From: Hyphomonas sp. CY54-11-8 | GTDB lineage: Bacteria > Pseudomonadota > Alphaproteobacteria > Caulobacterales > Hyphomonadaceae | Direction of reading: 5' to 3' | Assembly: GCF_000682735.1 (NCBI RefSeq) | Contig: NZ_AWFD01000003.1 | Coordinates: 62,001 to 126,000 of the forward strand | Length of the DNA: 64,000 nucleotides | Part shown: one piece after another, positions 52,668 to 61,675 of the stretch | Position numbering within the stretch: the first letter of the stretch is position 1 | Layout of the letters: the number at the start of each line of letters is the position of its first letter | The notes under the pieces: model-generated | The model's database searches: none | Seen by the model: the letters and a program-made list of their open reading frames with translations, nothing else | Told to the model about the DNA's origin: nothing | Translations under genes and position numbers: made by a program

Positions 52668-53564
52668 ATGGCAGATGACATCAAACAGGTAGATATCCCG
52701 CAAAAAATTCCTCAGGGCGTGTTCGACCTTTACGACCAGTATTGCCACGGACACCTGTCGCGGCGAGGCTTTTTTGAGGGCCTGGGAAAGTATGCGGTAG
52801 GCGGACTAAGTGTTGCTTCGCTCGCGGCTTGCGTCATGCCCGACTATTCGAAACAGCAGACGTTTGAGAGCGATGGCGGGCTTGATGCCGAAATGGTCAC
52901 CTACAGTTCGCCCGAGGGGGCAGGCGAAATGGCCGGCTATCTCGTGCGCCCCGCAGGCGGCGCCGTGCTGCCCGGCGTTCTGGTCGTGCACGAAAACCGG
53001 GGCCTGAACCCGCATATCAAGGATGTCGCCCGGCGCGCGGCAAAGGCCGGCTATGTCGCCTTTGCGCCGGATGCGCTCTACCCACTCGGCGGTTATCCCG
53101 GTAATGACGATGACGGCCGCACGCTTCAGGCGCAGCGTGACAGCGGAAAAATGCTGGCCGATTTCATGGCCGGGGCGGAGTACCTGCGCGATCATGAAGC
53201 GACCAATGGCAAGGTGGGCATCACCGGCTTCTGCTTCGGCGGGGCGATCACCAATCTGATGGCGGTGAAGCAGCCCTGGCTGTCCTGTTCGGTGCCGTAT
53301 TATGGCAGCTGGCCGAGCGTGGAGGACGCAGCCAGGCTGGAAGTGCCGCTGCAGATCCACCTCGCCGGGCTGGACGACCGGGTGAATGCCGGCTGGCCAA
53401 ATTACCAGGATGCGCTCAACGCGGCGGGCAAACCGTACGAAGTGTACCTCTATGAGGGCGTGAATCACGGGTTCCATAATGACACGACGTCTCGCTACGA
53501 TGAGGCTGCCGCGGCGCTTGCCTGGAGCCGGACGCTCGATTTCTTCGCAAAACACCTCGCCTGA
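52668..53564 (+). CDS. Exported dienelactone-hydrolase family lipoprotein with Tat signal
   Basis: A 298-residue hydrolase of the dienelactone hydrolase family. Before the catalytic domain is a twin-arginine signal, LSRRGFFEGL, ending in the lipobox LAAC, so it should be folded in the cytoplasm and anchored in the envelope. The nucleophile is Cys in GFCFGG, the acid likely Asp in HLAGLDDRV, and the His in NHGFHND. AGGAGGA sets the start. It follows rimI by 94 bases and precedes ogt, so it may only be a passenger between repair and translation genes. Confidence 0.88.
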   Translation: MADDIKQVDIPQKIPQGVFDLYDQYCHGHLSRRGFFEGLGKYAVGGLSVASLAACVMPDYSKQQTFESDGGLDAEMVTYSSPEGAGEMAGYLVRPAGGAVLPGVLVVHENRGLNPHIKDVARRAAKAGYVAFAPDALYPLGGYPGNDDDGRTLQAQRDSGKMLADFMAGAEYLRDHEATNGKVGITGFCFGGAITNLMAVKQPWLSCSVPYYGSWPSVEDAARLEVPLQIHLAGLDDRVNAGWPNYQDALNAAGKPYEVYLYEGVNHGFHNDTTSRYDEAAAALAWSRTLDFFAKHLA

Positions 53565-53613
53565 TCGCCATTTGTTCCCAGCAAGGATGGACTCATATCT
53601 CGTTCTGAGAAAT

Positions 53614-53628
53614 GTTCTCTCTATGTTC
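53614..53628. promoter_or_regulatory. LexA-type SOS box overlapping the ogt start
   Basis: GTTCTCTCTATGTTC is an exact GTTC-N7-GTTC. A third GTTC lies at 53602. The box covers the ATG at 53623. A plausible promoter (TTGTTC at 53572, ATATCT at 53595, 17-base spacing) lies just upstream, which puts the box at the start of transcription. Confidence 0.6.
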
Positions 53629-54171
53629 AAGGAGTGGGCGTCCCATTTTGATACACCGATCGGCCGGTGCGGCCTTGCCTGGACCGAGGCAGGGGTGACC
53701 GGTGTGCAGCTGCCGGAATCCGATCCGGAACAGACTGTCGCGCGCATCACACGCCACGGCGCCGATCTGGTGAAGGAAGCGGACGTGCCGCCGGAGATCG
53801 CCGAAGTGATCACAGCCCTGAAGACCTTCCTGTCGGGTGGGCCGACCAGCTTTGACGGCCTCCGGCTCGACATGGATCGGCATTCCGCCTTCGACCGGGC
53901 GGCCTATGATGCGCTGCGCAAGGTCGGCTGGGGCAAGACGGTCACCTATGGCGAACTGGCAGCTACGATTGGCCGGCCGAACGGTGCACAGGCCATCGGT
54001 CTGGCCATGGGGCGCAATTCCTGGCCGGTGATCGTGCCGTGTCACCGCGTGCTGGGGGCCAATGGCTGGATGGGCGGCTTCTCCGCACCAGGCGGCCTGC
54101 TGACCAAGAAAGAGCTACTGGCCCGCGAAGGCGTCTATCCCGACAGCGGCCAGCTGACACTGTTCGAGTGA
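53623..54171 (+). CDS. ogt: Methylated-DNA-[protein]-cysteine S-methyltransferase
   Basis: A 182-residue suicide repair protein that takes alkyl groups from O6-alkylguanine. The acceptor Cys140 is in VIVPCHRVLG, after the typical helix TVTYGELAATIGRPNGAQAIGLAMGRN. The Shine-Dalgarno is poor and the LexA-type box overlaps the ATG; an in-frame ATG at 53587 is an alternative start. ycaQ follows after 7 bases, so the two form a repair operon. Confidence 0.92.
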   Translation: MFKEWASHFDTPIGRCGLAWTEAGVTGVQLPESDPEQTVARITRHGADLVKEADVPPEIAEVITALKTFLSGGPTSFDGLRLDMDRHSAFDRAAYDALRKVGWGKTVTYGELAATIGRPNGAQAIGLAMGRNSWPVIVPCHRVLGANGWMGGFSAPGGLLTKKELLAREGVYPDSGQLTLFE

Positions 54172-54178
54172 TGAGTAG

Positions 54179-55375
54179 ATGACCTCGGCACCGCTCGAAA
54201 TCCGCAATCGGGATGCCCGCCGTCTCTGGCTGCACGCACAGGGCCTGTCGGCCACACCGACAGGGCCATTGGACCTGGCGGCGCTCATCCGCGACCTGGG
54301 TTTCGTCCAGCTTGACTCCATCCGCGTCGTCTCGCGGGCGCATCACCACATCCTCTGGTCCCGCAACCAGAACTATCGCGAGCCCATGCTCGACAAGCTC
54401 ATGCGCAAGGAACGCGGCGTCTTCGAGCATTTCACGCACGACGCCTCCGTGATCCCGATGGAGTTCTATCCCAATTGGCGCCGCCAGTTCCGGCGGCTGG
54501 AGAAGAAAGTGCGCGGCTGGGAATGGCACCGCGGCATGCTCGACGCCGATGGCCGGGCATGGATTGTGGACCGCATCCGGCAGGAAGGCCCGCTCAGCAC
54601 CAAGGCTTTCGACACGAAGGTCGAGGGCCCGCGCGAGATGTGGCGCCGCCCGCCGCACAAGCTGGCGCTGGATTACATGTGGTATTCTGGGGCACTCTCG
54701 ACCTCCCACCGCGAGAATTTCACCAAATTCTACGATCTGACCGAACGGGTGATTCCCAGCCATCACCGGGAAGACGAACCGCCCGATCATGAACAGGTCG
54801 ACTGGCTCTGCCGCGAAGCGCTCTCGCGCATTGCCTTTGGTTCTGAAGGGGACATCCAGCGTTTCTGGGATGCCGCGGGTCTGGCTGAGGTAAAGGATTG
54901 GGCCGCACGGCAGAAACGCCTCGTACCGGTGCGAATCGAATGCGCCGACGGCAAATGGACGAGCGGGCTCGCCCCGGAAGACATCGAAGCCCGTCTGGAG
55001 GCTGCCCCGGCGCCGACCTCGCGCCTGCGCATCCTGAACCCATTCGATCCGGTAATCCGCGACCGGGCCCGGCTGCAGCGTCTGTTCGGCTTCGACTACA
55101 GGATCGAGATCTTCGTCCCGGCGGCCAAACGCCGCTGGGGCTATTATGTCTATCCGCTGCTGGAAGGGGACCGCATGGTTGGCCGGGTGGAGGTAAAAGC
55201 CGACCGGGCCGCCGGAACGCTAAGCGTGGAGCGTCTCTGGCCGGAAGCCGGCATTGCCTGGACCGCCGCCCGGGAGGCCCGGCTGGACGCGGAACTGGCA
55301 CGCTTCGCACGGCTCGCTGGAGTTGACAGCATCGACCGCAGCCAACATCAGAAACTGGACTTACCGTCGCGCTAA
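54179..55375 (+). CDS. ycaQ: DNA glycosylase of the YcaQ/AlkX winged-helix family
   Basis: A 398-residue protein of the HTH_42 family; E. coli YcaQ unhooks interstrand crosslinks and excises N7-alkylated bases. The catalytic-type motif QLD is at Gln44-Asp46 (FVQLDSIRV). Further blocks are FEHFTHDASVIPMEFYPNWR and the C-terminal RLFGFDYRIEIFVPAAKRRWGYYVYPLLEGDRMVGRV. It follows ogt by 7 bases, pairing two enzymes for alkylated DNA. Confidence 0.9.
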   Translation: MTSAPLEIRNRDARRLWLHAQGLSATPTGPLDLAALIRDLGFVQLDSIRVVSRAHHHILWSRNQNYREPMLDKLMRKERGVFEHFTHDASVIPMEFYPNWRRQFRRLEKKVRGWEWHRGMLDADGRAWIVDRIRQEGPLSTKAFDTKVEGPREMWRRPPHKLALDYMWYSGALSTSHRENFTKFYDLTERVIPSHHREDEPPDHEQVDWLCREALSRIAFGSEGDIQRFWDAAGLAEVKDWAARQKRLVPVRIECADGKWTSGLAPEDIEARLEAAPAPTSRLRILNPFDPVIRDRARLQRLFGFDYRIEIFVPAAKRRWGYYVYPLLEGDRMVGRVEVKADRAAGTLSVERLWPEAGIAWTAAREARLDAELARFARLAGVDSIDRSQHQKLDLPSR

Positions 55376-55390
55376 GGGCAAATACGTATC

Positions 55391-55810
55391 ATGGATCGAC
55401 TCGAAAAACTCTGCGTTGAGAAGGGCCTCCGCATGACGGAGCCCCGGCGCGTGATCGCACGTGTGCTCTCGACCTCGACGGATCACCCCGACGCCGAAGA
55501 GCTGCACCGCCGGGCCAATGCCCAGGATGCCTCCATCTCGCTCGCTACAGTGTATCGCACCGTGAAACTGTTCGAGGATGCAGGGATCATTCAGGCCCAC
55601 GATTTCCGCGATGGCCGCGCCCGCTACGAGGAAGTGCCGGACGAGCATCACGATCACCTGATCAATGTGCGCACCGGCGAAGTCGTCGAATTCCATTCCG
55701 AGGAAATCGAGGAGCTTCAGGAGCTGATTGCCAAGAAGCTGGGCTTCCGGCTGGTCGACCACCGTCTGGAACTCTATGGCGTACCGCTCAAGGATGCCGA
55801 CAAGGACTGA
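55391..55810 (+). CDS. fur: Fur-family iron regulator
   Basis: A 139-residue regulator. The winged-helix domain has RMTEPRRVIARVLSTSTDHPDAEELHRRA and the SLATVYRTVKLF recognition part; the metal-binding DEHHDHLINVRTGEVVEF follows. The CxxC zinc pair of E. coli Fur is replaced by N-V-R-T, a pattern seen in alphaproteobacterial Fur/Mur proteins. It may sense Fe or Mn. It starts 15 bases after ycaQ and may be read with it. Confidence 0.88.
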   Translation: MDRLEKLCVEKGLRMTEPRRVIARVLSTSTDHPDAEELHRRANAQDASISLATVYRTVKLFEDAGIIQAHDFRDGRARYEEVPDEHHDHLINVRTGEVVEFHSEEIEELQELIAKKLGFRLVDHRLELYGVPLKDADKD

Positions 55811-55964
55811 CGGCCTGCGCCTTCGGGGGCAGTTCTGTTCAACTCACGTAAATCATTGATGGCGCATGCTATGATCCGTCCTGGTCATGGCTAAGTCCGG
55901 CGTGATCCGCCGTAGTGATGCCGTAATCCGGGCATAGCCCTGCCCGGAGGATTGCGTCACCGTC

Positions 55965-56666
55965 ATGTTTCTAGCCTGGCTGCTCACCTTCACCCTGGCG
56001 ACCGGATCGGGTCCGATGAATTCCGCGCTGGAGGCGACGGAAGCCCCGACCACGCTGCGCGCGGCCTTCACGGTGGAGCTGCAATCGTCGCACGCACGGC
56101 GCGTCTACCGCTTTGACCCGCGCGAGAAGGGACGGGATCGCTGGACGGCGCTGGCCTGGGAAGGCGAGGACGAGGAACTCGACAATGTCGCTGCCGAATG
56201 GGCCAATGAGGCCGCCCCGGATGGGCGCCTGTTCCCGGACGATCTGCGTGCCAGTCTCGGACCGCAGGTAATGGTGGACGACAAGGGCGCCGCCTGGAAA
56301 GTTTCTTTCCACCACCGCCCCTCCAGCAATGACGGGGAGTTTGATGTCTGGGCCGCCCAGCGCCTCGCCGCGACGGCCTGGCTGGACCCTGTGGGCGAAC
56401 GGTTCCTGCGGATCGACTACACGCTGCTGCATCCGGTTTCCGGTCCTGAAGGTGGCACGCTGACCCGCTACGACCAGTCCTATTTCATCCGGACGGAGCC
56501 TCGCTGGGGCATGAGCTACGTGTCCGGTTTTTCCATCGACCTGCAGGCCCGCGCAGCCTTCCGTACGATCGACCGGCGGTATTCGGCCAACATCGTGCAG
56601 GCGGAATTCTTCTTCGCCAGTAACGAGGCCCAGCAGGAATTCGAGTCGGCCCAGCTGATACAGTAG
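55965..56666 (+). CDS. Exported hypothetical protein
   Basis: A 233-residue protein with an N-terminal hydrophobic segment (MFLAWLLTFTLATGSG), probably a signal peptide. The mature part is beta-strand-rich, with YRFDPREKGRDRW, an acidic stretch and a C-terminal YDQSYFIRTEPRWGMSYVSGFSIDLQ. Similar layout to periplasmic proteins of unknown function; I do not recognise a family. It lies alone between fur and the DUF1489 gene. Confidence 0.65.
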   Translation: MFLAWLLTFTLATGSGPMNSALEATEAPTTLRAAFTVELQSSHARRVYRFDPREKGRDRWTALAWEGEDEELDNVAAEWANEAAPDGRLFPDDLRASLGPQVMVDDKGAAWKVSFHHRPSSNDGEFDVWAAQRLAATAWLDPVGERFLRIDYTLLHPVSGPEGGTLTRYDQSYFIRTEPRWGMSYVSGFSIDLQARAAFRTIDRRYSANIVQAEFFFASNEAQQEFESAQLIQ

Positions 56667-56706
56667 TCGCTTTGGCCTCCGGGCCTGCGCGCGCTAGACT
56701 GACGCC

Positions 56707-57123
56707 ATGACGATTCACATGGTGAAACTCAGCGTCGGTTCCGAAGATGTCGACGACATTGCCCGGTGGCAGGCCCGATACCTGAAGACCTCGCCCAATC
56801 CGGCGCACTACACTCGCATGTTTCCGAAACGCGCAGAGGAAATCCTGCGGGGCGGGTCGATCTATTGGGTGGTGAAGGGCGCGATCCGCGTGCGCCAGCG
56901 CATCGTCGATATCCGTCAGGAAAAGGACTCCGAGGGCCGGGACATGTGCGCCCTGATCTTCGACCCGGAACTGGTGCGCACCTATGCGCAGGCAAAGCGT
57001 CCCTTTCAGGGCTGGCGATACCTGAAGGCTGAAGATGCCCCACGTGATCTGAAGTCCGGCGAAGCGGCGTTGAATATTCCGCCAGACCTCGACACCGCGC
57101 TCAAGAATGCCGGGGTCTGGTAG
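56707..57123 (+). CDS. DUF1489 family protein
   Basis: A 138-residue cytoplasmic protein of DUF1489, largely restricted to alphaproteobacteria. It has MVKLSVGSEDVDDI at the start, HYTRMFPKRAEEIL with a Gly-Gly turn (RGGSIYWVVKG) and RPFQGWRYLKAEDAP. The function is not known. It ends 3 bases before the convergent EamA transporter stop. Confidence 0.85.
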   Translation: MTIHMVKLSVGSEDVDDIARWQARYLKTSPNPAHYTRMFPKRAEEILRGGSIYWVVKGAIRVRQRIVDIRQEKDSEGRDMCALIFDPELVRTYAQAKRPFQGWRYLKAEDAPRDLKSGEAALNIPPDLDTALKNAGVW

Positions 57124-57126
57124 ATC

Positions 57127-58035
57127 TTACGGCGCGATTTCGGCGGCCGCAGCGCGTGCTTCCCGGCGGGCCGTGAAGTGCGTCTCGAACGCCACGACGA
57201 GGCAGGCGAGAATGATGATCGCCGCGCCGCCATAGAGCCGGATGCTCGGTATCTCCTGGAAAAAGGCGTAACCGAACAGGGATGACCAGATCAGGCCCGT
57301 ATATTCGAACGGTGCCAGTGTCTGCGCCTTCGCCCGGGCATAGGCGAACGTCATGAACGACCAGATGCCGACCGCCGCCACCGCAGCCCCGCCGAGCTTC
57401 GGCCAGGCATTCACCTCCGGCAGGACGCCGGTGAAGGGCAGGAAGGGGATCAGGAACAGTGCGGGCAGCACGTTCATGAAGGTCACCAGCGTCAGCGCGT
57501 CCTCCTCCTTCGTGCGCATCCGCAGCAGCACGATGTTCAGGGCATACCCAACGGCAGAGACCAGCATCGCCGCGATCCCGTAAGCGCGAACGCCCGCGGC
57601 CGGGGCACTCGCCGGTTCGCCTGAAATCGCGATGGCCGCGCCGACGAAACCGACCAGTGAGGCGCCGACCGTGACCGGACTCATCCGCTCTCCCAGCAGG
57701 ACCCGCGCGATCGGCGCGATCATCAGGGCGGCGGTGAAGCCCATCACCACAGCCTCTGCGAGCGTGATCTGTGTCAAGGCGTAGAAGAAGGTGAGCGATG
57801 AAATCACCTGCGCAATCGACCGCAATGTGTGAAAGCGGATGGCTTTCAGGCCGGGCATGGGGCGACGCGCAGCCAGGAACAGCACGACCATGATCATGGA
57901 GGCGAGGATATAGCGCCAGGCCGTCGCCGTGATCACGCCTGTGCCGCCCAGGGTGACGCCCTTCATCGTGGCGTCGAGCGTACAGCCGCACAGGACGGCA
58001 ATGCAGACCAGAATGATGGGATGGGGCAGGCGCAT
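57127..58035 (-). CDS. DMT-superfamily (EamA) transporter
   Basis: A 302-residue inner-membrane protein with ten helices as two EamA repeats (about 10-135 and 155-285). Repeat-typical segments include WRYILASMIMVVLFLAAR and LGGAAVAAVGIWSFMTFAYARAKAQTLAPFEYTGLIWSSLFGY. The substrate is unknown; metabolite export is common in the family. It is divergent from the BVMO gene. Confidence 0.9.
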   Translation of the reverse strand: MRLPHPIILVCIAVLCGCTLDATMKGVTLGGTGVITATAWRYILASMIMVVLFLAARRPMPGLKAIRFHTLRSIAQVISSLTFFYALTQITLAEAVVMGFTAALMIAPIARVLLGERMSPVTVGASLVGFVGAAIAISGEPASAPAAGVRAYGIAAMLVSAVGYALNIVLLRMRTKEEDALTLVTFMNVLPALFLIPFLPFTGVLPEVNAWPKLGGAAVAAVGIWSFMTFAYARAKAQTLAPFEYTGLIWSSLFGYAFFQEIPSIRLYGGAAIIILACLVVAFETHFTARREARAAAAEIAP

Positions 58036-58219
58036 GGGGCGGAGCCTTCGCTGGCGCGCCGCTTTCCGTCAAGCGGAGATATCGCCGGCCGTATGCGGCT
58101 GGAACAATTTCTGTCTCAGGTTGGCGTTGGGTCAGCCTGTTTCAGGCGACCCGGTTCCGGTAAACTGGTTTTAGCCGGGCAAAAAGATCCGGACGAGGAA
58201 ACATCAGGAGGAAACGGCC

Positions 58220-60016
58220 ATGGCAGATGATGCACGGCCTGAGGCGTTTGACCCCGACGCCCTGCGCGACAAGTATCGCGCCGAACGCGACAAGCGCCTG
58301 CGCACAGAAGGCAATGAGCAATATGTGAACATGGTGGGTGACTTTGCCCATTATATCGACGATCCATATTGTGAATTCGAGCCGCGCGATCCGGCCACGG
58401 ACCATGTGGAAGTCTGCGTCATCGGCGGCGGCTTTGGCGGCCTGCTGGCAGCAGGAAAGCTGCGTGAGGCCGGGTTCGACGATATCCGCATGATCGAGAA
58501 GGGCGGTGACTTTGGCGGGACCTGGTACTGGAACCGCTATCCCGGCGCCGCCTGTGACATCGAAAGCTACATATACCTGCCGCTGCTGGAAGAGACTGGC
58601 TACATGCCGGTGGAAAAATATTCCCGCGCGCCGGAAATCCTTGAGCACTCCCGCCGTATCGCCCGGCACTATGATCTCTACCGAAATGCCCTTCTGGGTA
58701 CGGAGATCACCGGGCTCAACTGGATCGAGGAAAAGAGCGCGTGGCAGGTGCTGACCAATCGCGGTGACGATTTCACCGCGCAATTCGTGGTCATGTCGAA
58801 TGGTCCGCTGAACCGGCCAAAACTGCCGGGCATCCAGGGCGTGGAAACCTTCAAGGGACACTCCTTCCACACCAGCCGCTGGGACTATGACTATACCGGC
58901 GGCGATTGTTCGGGCGAGCTCGACAAGCTGTCGGACAAGGTCGTCGGGATCATTGGTACCGGCGCGACCGCCGTTCAGTGCGTCCCGCATCTCGCCCGCG
59001 GCGCAAAGCATCTTTACGTGTTCCAGCGCACGCCTTCATCAGTGGATTACCGGGGTGATCGGCCGACAGACCCGGACTGGGTGAAGTCGCTCCAGCCTGG
59101 CTGGCAAAAAGCGCGGATGGAGAATTTCAATACGCTCGTTTCAGGCGGGTTTGCTCCTGTGGACATGGTACAGGATGGGTGGACGGACATTATCCGCAAC
59201 CTGCTGCATATCGCGACACAGGAAGGCAACAAGGACCTGTCCCCGGAAAAACTGTCTGAGTTGGCCGAGCTGGCCGACTTCAAGAAGATGGAACAGGTGC
59301 GTGGCCGGGTTGACGAGATCGTCAAGGATCCTGCCACGGCGGAGGCGTTGAAGCCCTGGTACCGCCAGTTCTGCAAACGGCCCTGTTTCCACGATGATTA
59401 TCTCGCGGCCTTCAACCGGGACAATGTCACGCTGGTCGATACCGAAGGGCAGGGCGTCGATGCCATCACCGAGCATGGCGTGGTCGTAAAGGGCAAGGAG
59501 TACAAGGTCGACTGCCTGATCTATGCGACTGGCTTCGAAGTCGGCACGGATTACACCCGCCGGGCCGGCTACAATCCGGTTGGCGAGGATGGTGTGTCGC
59601 TGGCGCAGGCATGGGGGAATGGCATGCGCAGCCTGCACGGCATGTTCGTGCACGGATTCCCGAACCTGTTCGTGATGGGTCCGGCGCAGGCTGGCTTTAC
59701 GGCGAACTACCCGCATCTGCTGGCAGAACAGGCCGTGCAGATCGGCTACACGCTGGCCGAAACGAAAGCACGTCAGGCCGGAAGGTTCGAACTGACGGAA
59801 AAGGCCGAACAGGCCTGGGTCGATACGATCATCGAGAAGGCCATGCTGCGCCAGCAATTCCTGGAGGAATGCACGCCGGGTTACTACAACAATGAAGGCA
59901 AGCCGAGCGAGCGCGCCCGTCAGGATCTCTCCTATGGCGCCGGGCCCGATCCGTATTTTGCCATTCTGAAACAGTGGCGGGAAGAAGGGGAGCTGGCGGG
60001 ACTGTCGCTCGGTTGA
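58220..60016 (+). CDS. Flavin-containing monooxygenase (Baeyer-Villiger type)
   Basis: A 598-residue FAD/NADPH enzyme that likely inserts oxygen into ketones. The first Rossmann motif is GGGFGGLLAAGKLREAG, the BVMO fingerprint is FKGHSFHTSRWDYDY (FxGxxxHxxxW) and the second dinucleotide site is GIIGTGATAVQC. An N-terminal extension of about 60 residues precedes the first Rossmann fold. The ATG follows AGGAGGA. No esterase lies next to it; the DMT gene is divergent. Confidence 0.92.
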   Translation: MADDARPEAFDPDALRDKYRAERDKRLRTEGNEQYVNMVGDFAHYIDDPYCEFEPRDPATDHVEVCVIGGGFGGLLAAGKLREAGFDDIRMIEKGGDFGGTWYWNRYPGAACDIESYIYLPLLEETGYMPVEKYSRAPEILEHSRRIARHYDLYRNALLGTEITGLNWIEEKSAWQVLTNRGDDFTAQFVVMSNGPLNRPKLPGIQGVETFKGHSFHTSRWDYDYTGGDCSGELDKLSDKVVGIIGTGATAVQCVPHLARGAKHLYVFQRTPSSVDYRGDRPTDPDWVKSLQPGWQKARMENFNTLVSGGFAPVDMVQDGWTDIIRNLLHIATQEGNKDLSPEKLSELAELADFKKMEQVRGRVDEIVKDPATAEALKPWYRQFCKRPCFHDDYLAAFNRDNVTLVDTEGQGVDAITEHGVVVKGKEYKVDCLIYATGFEVGTDYTRRAGYNPVGEDGVSLAQAWGNGMRSLHGMFVHGFPNLFVMGPAQAGFTANYPHLLAEQAVQIGYTLAETKARQAGRFELTEKAEQAWVDTIIEKAMLRQQFLEECTPGYYNNEGKPSERARQDLSYGAGPDPYFAILKQWREEGELAGLSLG

Positions 60017-60037
60017 GCGGCCCCGCCAATCGCCGGA

Positions 60038-61393
60038 TCAGTAGGTGATGCGCAGGTCCGAAATGGACTGGGCGATCTTGGTGTAGGCGTCGGTCAGTTC
60101 GTCGGCGCTTTCAGCCTTGAAGGCGAACTCCGTACCCGATGCGCAGTATTCGAGGATCTGCTTACCTTGTGACGGAGCCTTGAACGCGACCGTATAGACC
60201 CGCACGCCTTCCTCCTTGATGTTGTCGCAGAGTTTCTTGGCCTGGTCGAAGGATGAGCCTTCACCGGTATTGTGCCAGTTCAGGAAGTCACCGTCGGTCA
60301 TGATGATCATGGCCTTGGCAGAGTCCGGCGCGTCATATTCCAGCGGATCGGACCCGGATGGCCAGACACTATCCCATTGGGGAGAGATGGCATACCAGCC
60401 CCAGGCGATGCCGATATGTCCGGCGGTGCCGCCATTGGCATTCAGCTTACTAATATAATCTTTGAGCTTGTCCCGGTCATCCGTCAGCGGAAGAGGGCCG
60501 ATCGGGTTGCAGGAAGCCATGCTCCAGCGATCACGGTGGGAATCGTATGTCGGCTCGATGGCCTCGATCCAGGCAAAGGGGCCGGGATCTTCATCCGTAT
60601 AGGCTTCTGACCCGAGGCGTTCCTCGACACAGGTATTGGTGAAGGTCTCCGAAGAGGTGTGCTCAACGTCCTGATATTCGTAACGGCGGCAACGGCCATT
60701 GCGTCTCCATTCCACGCACACCCTTTCCGTTGTGGTGTAGGTGTTGGTGAACGTGCGAGTCGGGTTCAGGTTCGTGACTTTCTTGAAGTAGTCACCTGCA
60801 TCTACATAGTTGGAATAGGAAACCATAGAGATACGGACATCGCCCATATCTTCGGTGGCGCCCGTCGGCAGAAGGACGTCGACGGCATCTTCTGCGGCAT
60901 CCTTCAAGGCGCCCATCTTGCCATCCCAACCCATAGAGCCCGAGATGTCGAATACGAACGAAACGTCGACATTACCGATCCCGTAGGTGGAGCCGGAGGT
61001 GACTGTGAAATCCAGATACTGGTAGCCGATCAGTTCGGTCAGCGTGGTTTTCTGCTGGCACTTGATCGTGGCGTTGATGTCCTGTGAGCCTTCCGAATAG
61101 GTGACTTCAACAGGCTTGCAGCCAACGGCGTAATTCTTGGCCTTCACCACGCCATCGACGAAATTGTTGATATAGGTGTTGATCTCGGCCTTGGACTTGC
61201 CTGCCTGCATCTCGCGAGAGCCGGCGATCACCGCATTGTCCATCGTATACTGGATGAACTGGCGGCTCGTATTGGTGTTCTGCAGGTCGATCGCGATACC
61301 GACCAGTGCCAGAATAGGGATGATCGCAATTGCCAGAATGATCGCGACATTGCCTTCGCGATTATCGATCCAATTGGTCAACTTGTTCAACAT
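60038..61393 (-). CDS. TadG-like pilus assembly protein with vWA domain
   Basis: A 451-residue protein with an N-terminal TadE-like membrane segment (REGNVAIILAIAIIPILALVGIAIDLQ, residues 12-38), then a von Willebrand A domain with the MIDAS motif DISGSM and a late TDGDFL. Several Cys residues in the middle likely form disulfides. TadG proteins are minor components of Flp/Tad pili. No other tad gene is in the window, so it is an orphan here. AGGTGGGA precedes the ATG. Confidence 0.88.
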   Translation of the reverse strand: MLNKLTNWIDNREGNVAIILAIAIIPILALVGIAIDLQNTNTSRQFIQYTMDNAVIAGSREMQAGKSKAEINTYINNFVDGVVKAKNYAVGCKPVEVTYSEGSQDINATIKCQQKTTLTELIGYQYLDFTVTSGSTYGIGNVDVSFVFDISGSMGWDGKMGALKDAAEDAVDVLLPTGATEDMGDVRISMVSYSNYVDAGDYFKKVTNLNPTRTFTNTYTTTERVCVEWRRNGRCRRYEYQDVEHTSSETFTNTCVEERLGSEAYTDEDPGPFAWIEAIEPTYDSHRDRWSMASCNPIGPLPLTDDRDKLKDYISKLNANGGTAGHIGIAWGWYAISPQWDSVWPSGSDPLEYDAPDSAKAMIIMTDGDFLNWHNTGEGSSFDQAKKLCDNIKEEGVRVYTVAFKAPSQGKQILEYCASGTEFAFKAESADELTDAYTKIAQSISDLRITY

Positions 61394-61675
61394 GCGCTTG
61401 TCCCACCTGTAGACATTCGGAATGGATTATGGGCGATTAACGTTTCCACCAGACTAAGAAGCAGGTGAAAACTCCTTACGCTGTGCAAGTATCTGGTAAG
61501 GATTCCTGGGGGGTGCCTTCGGGAGAAAACAGGCCAATTTGCGTAAGGCCTGCAACAGAACGCAGCGTTTCACGCTGGCCATGTCAGGCCGGCTCGTGCA
61601 AACAGCCTGCATAAACAAACCGCAGGCGCAAAGCACCAGACGGATCATTTCGGGCCATCGCGGGAGGAGGAGAGA

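Noticed and set aside
53602-53617. GTTC-N8-GTTC as a second LexA box
   Set aside because: Spacing is 8 rather than 7; only the box at 53614 fits exactly.
61454-61648. 64-codon minus-strand frame between the TadG-like gene and TauE
   Set aside because: No start signal or similarity; Cys-rich chance frame in a 282-base non-coding gap.
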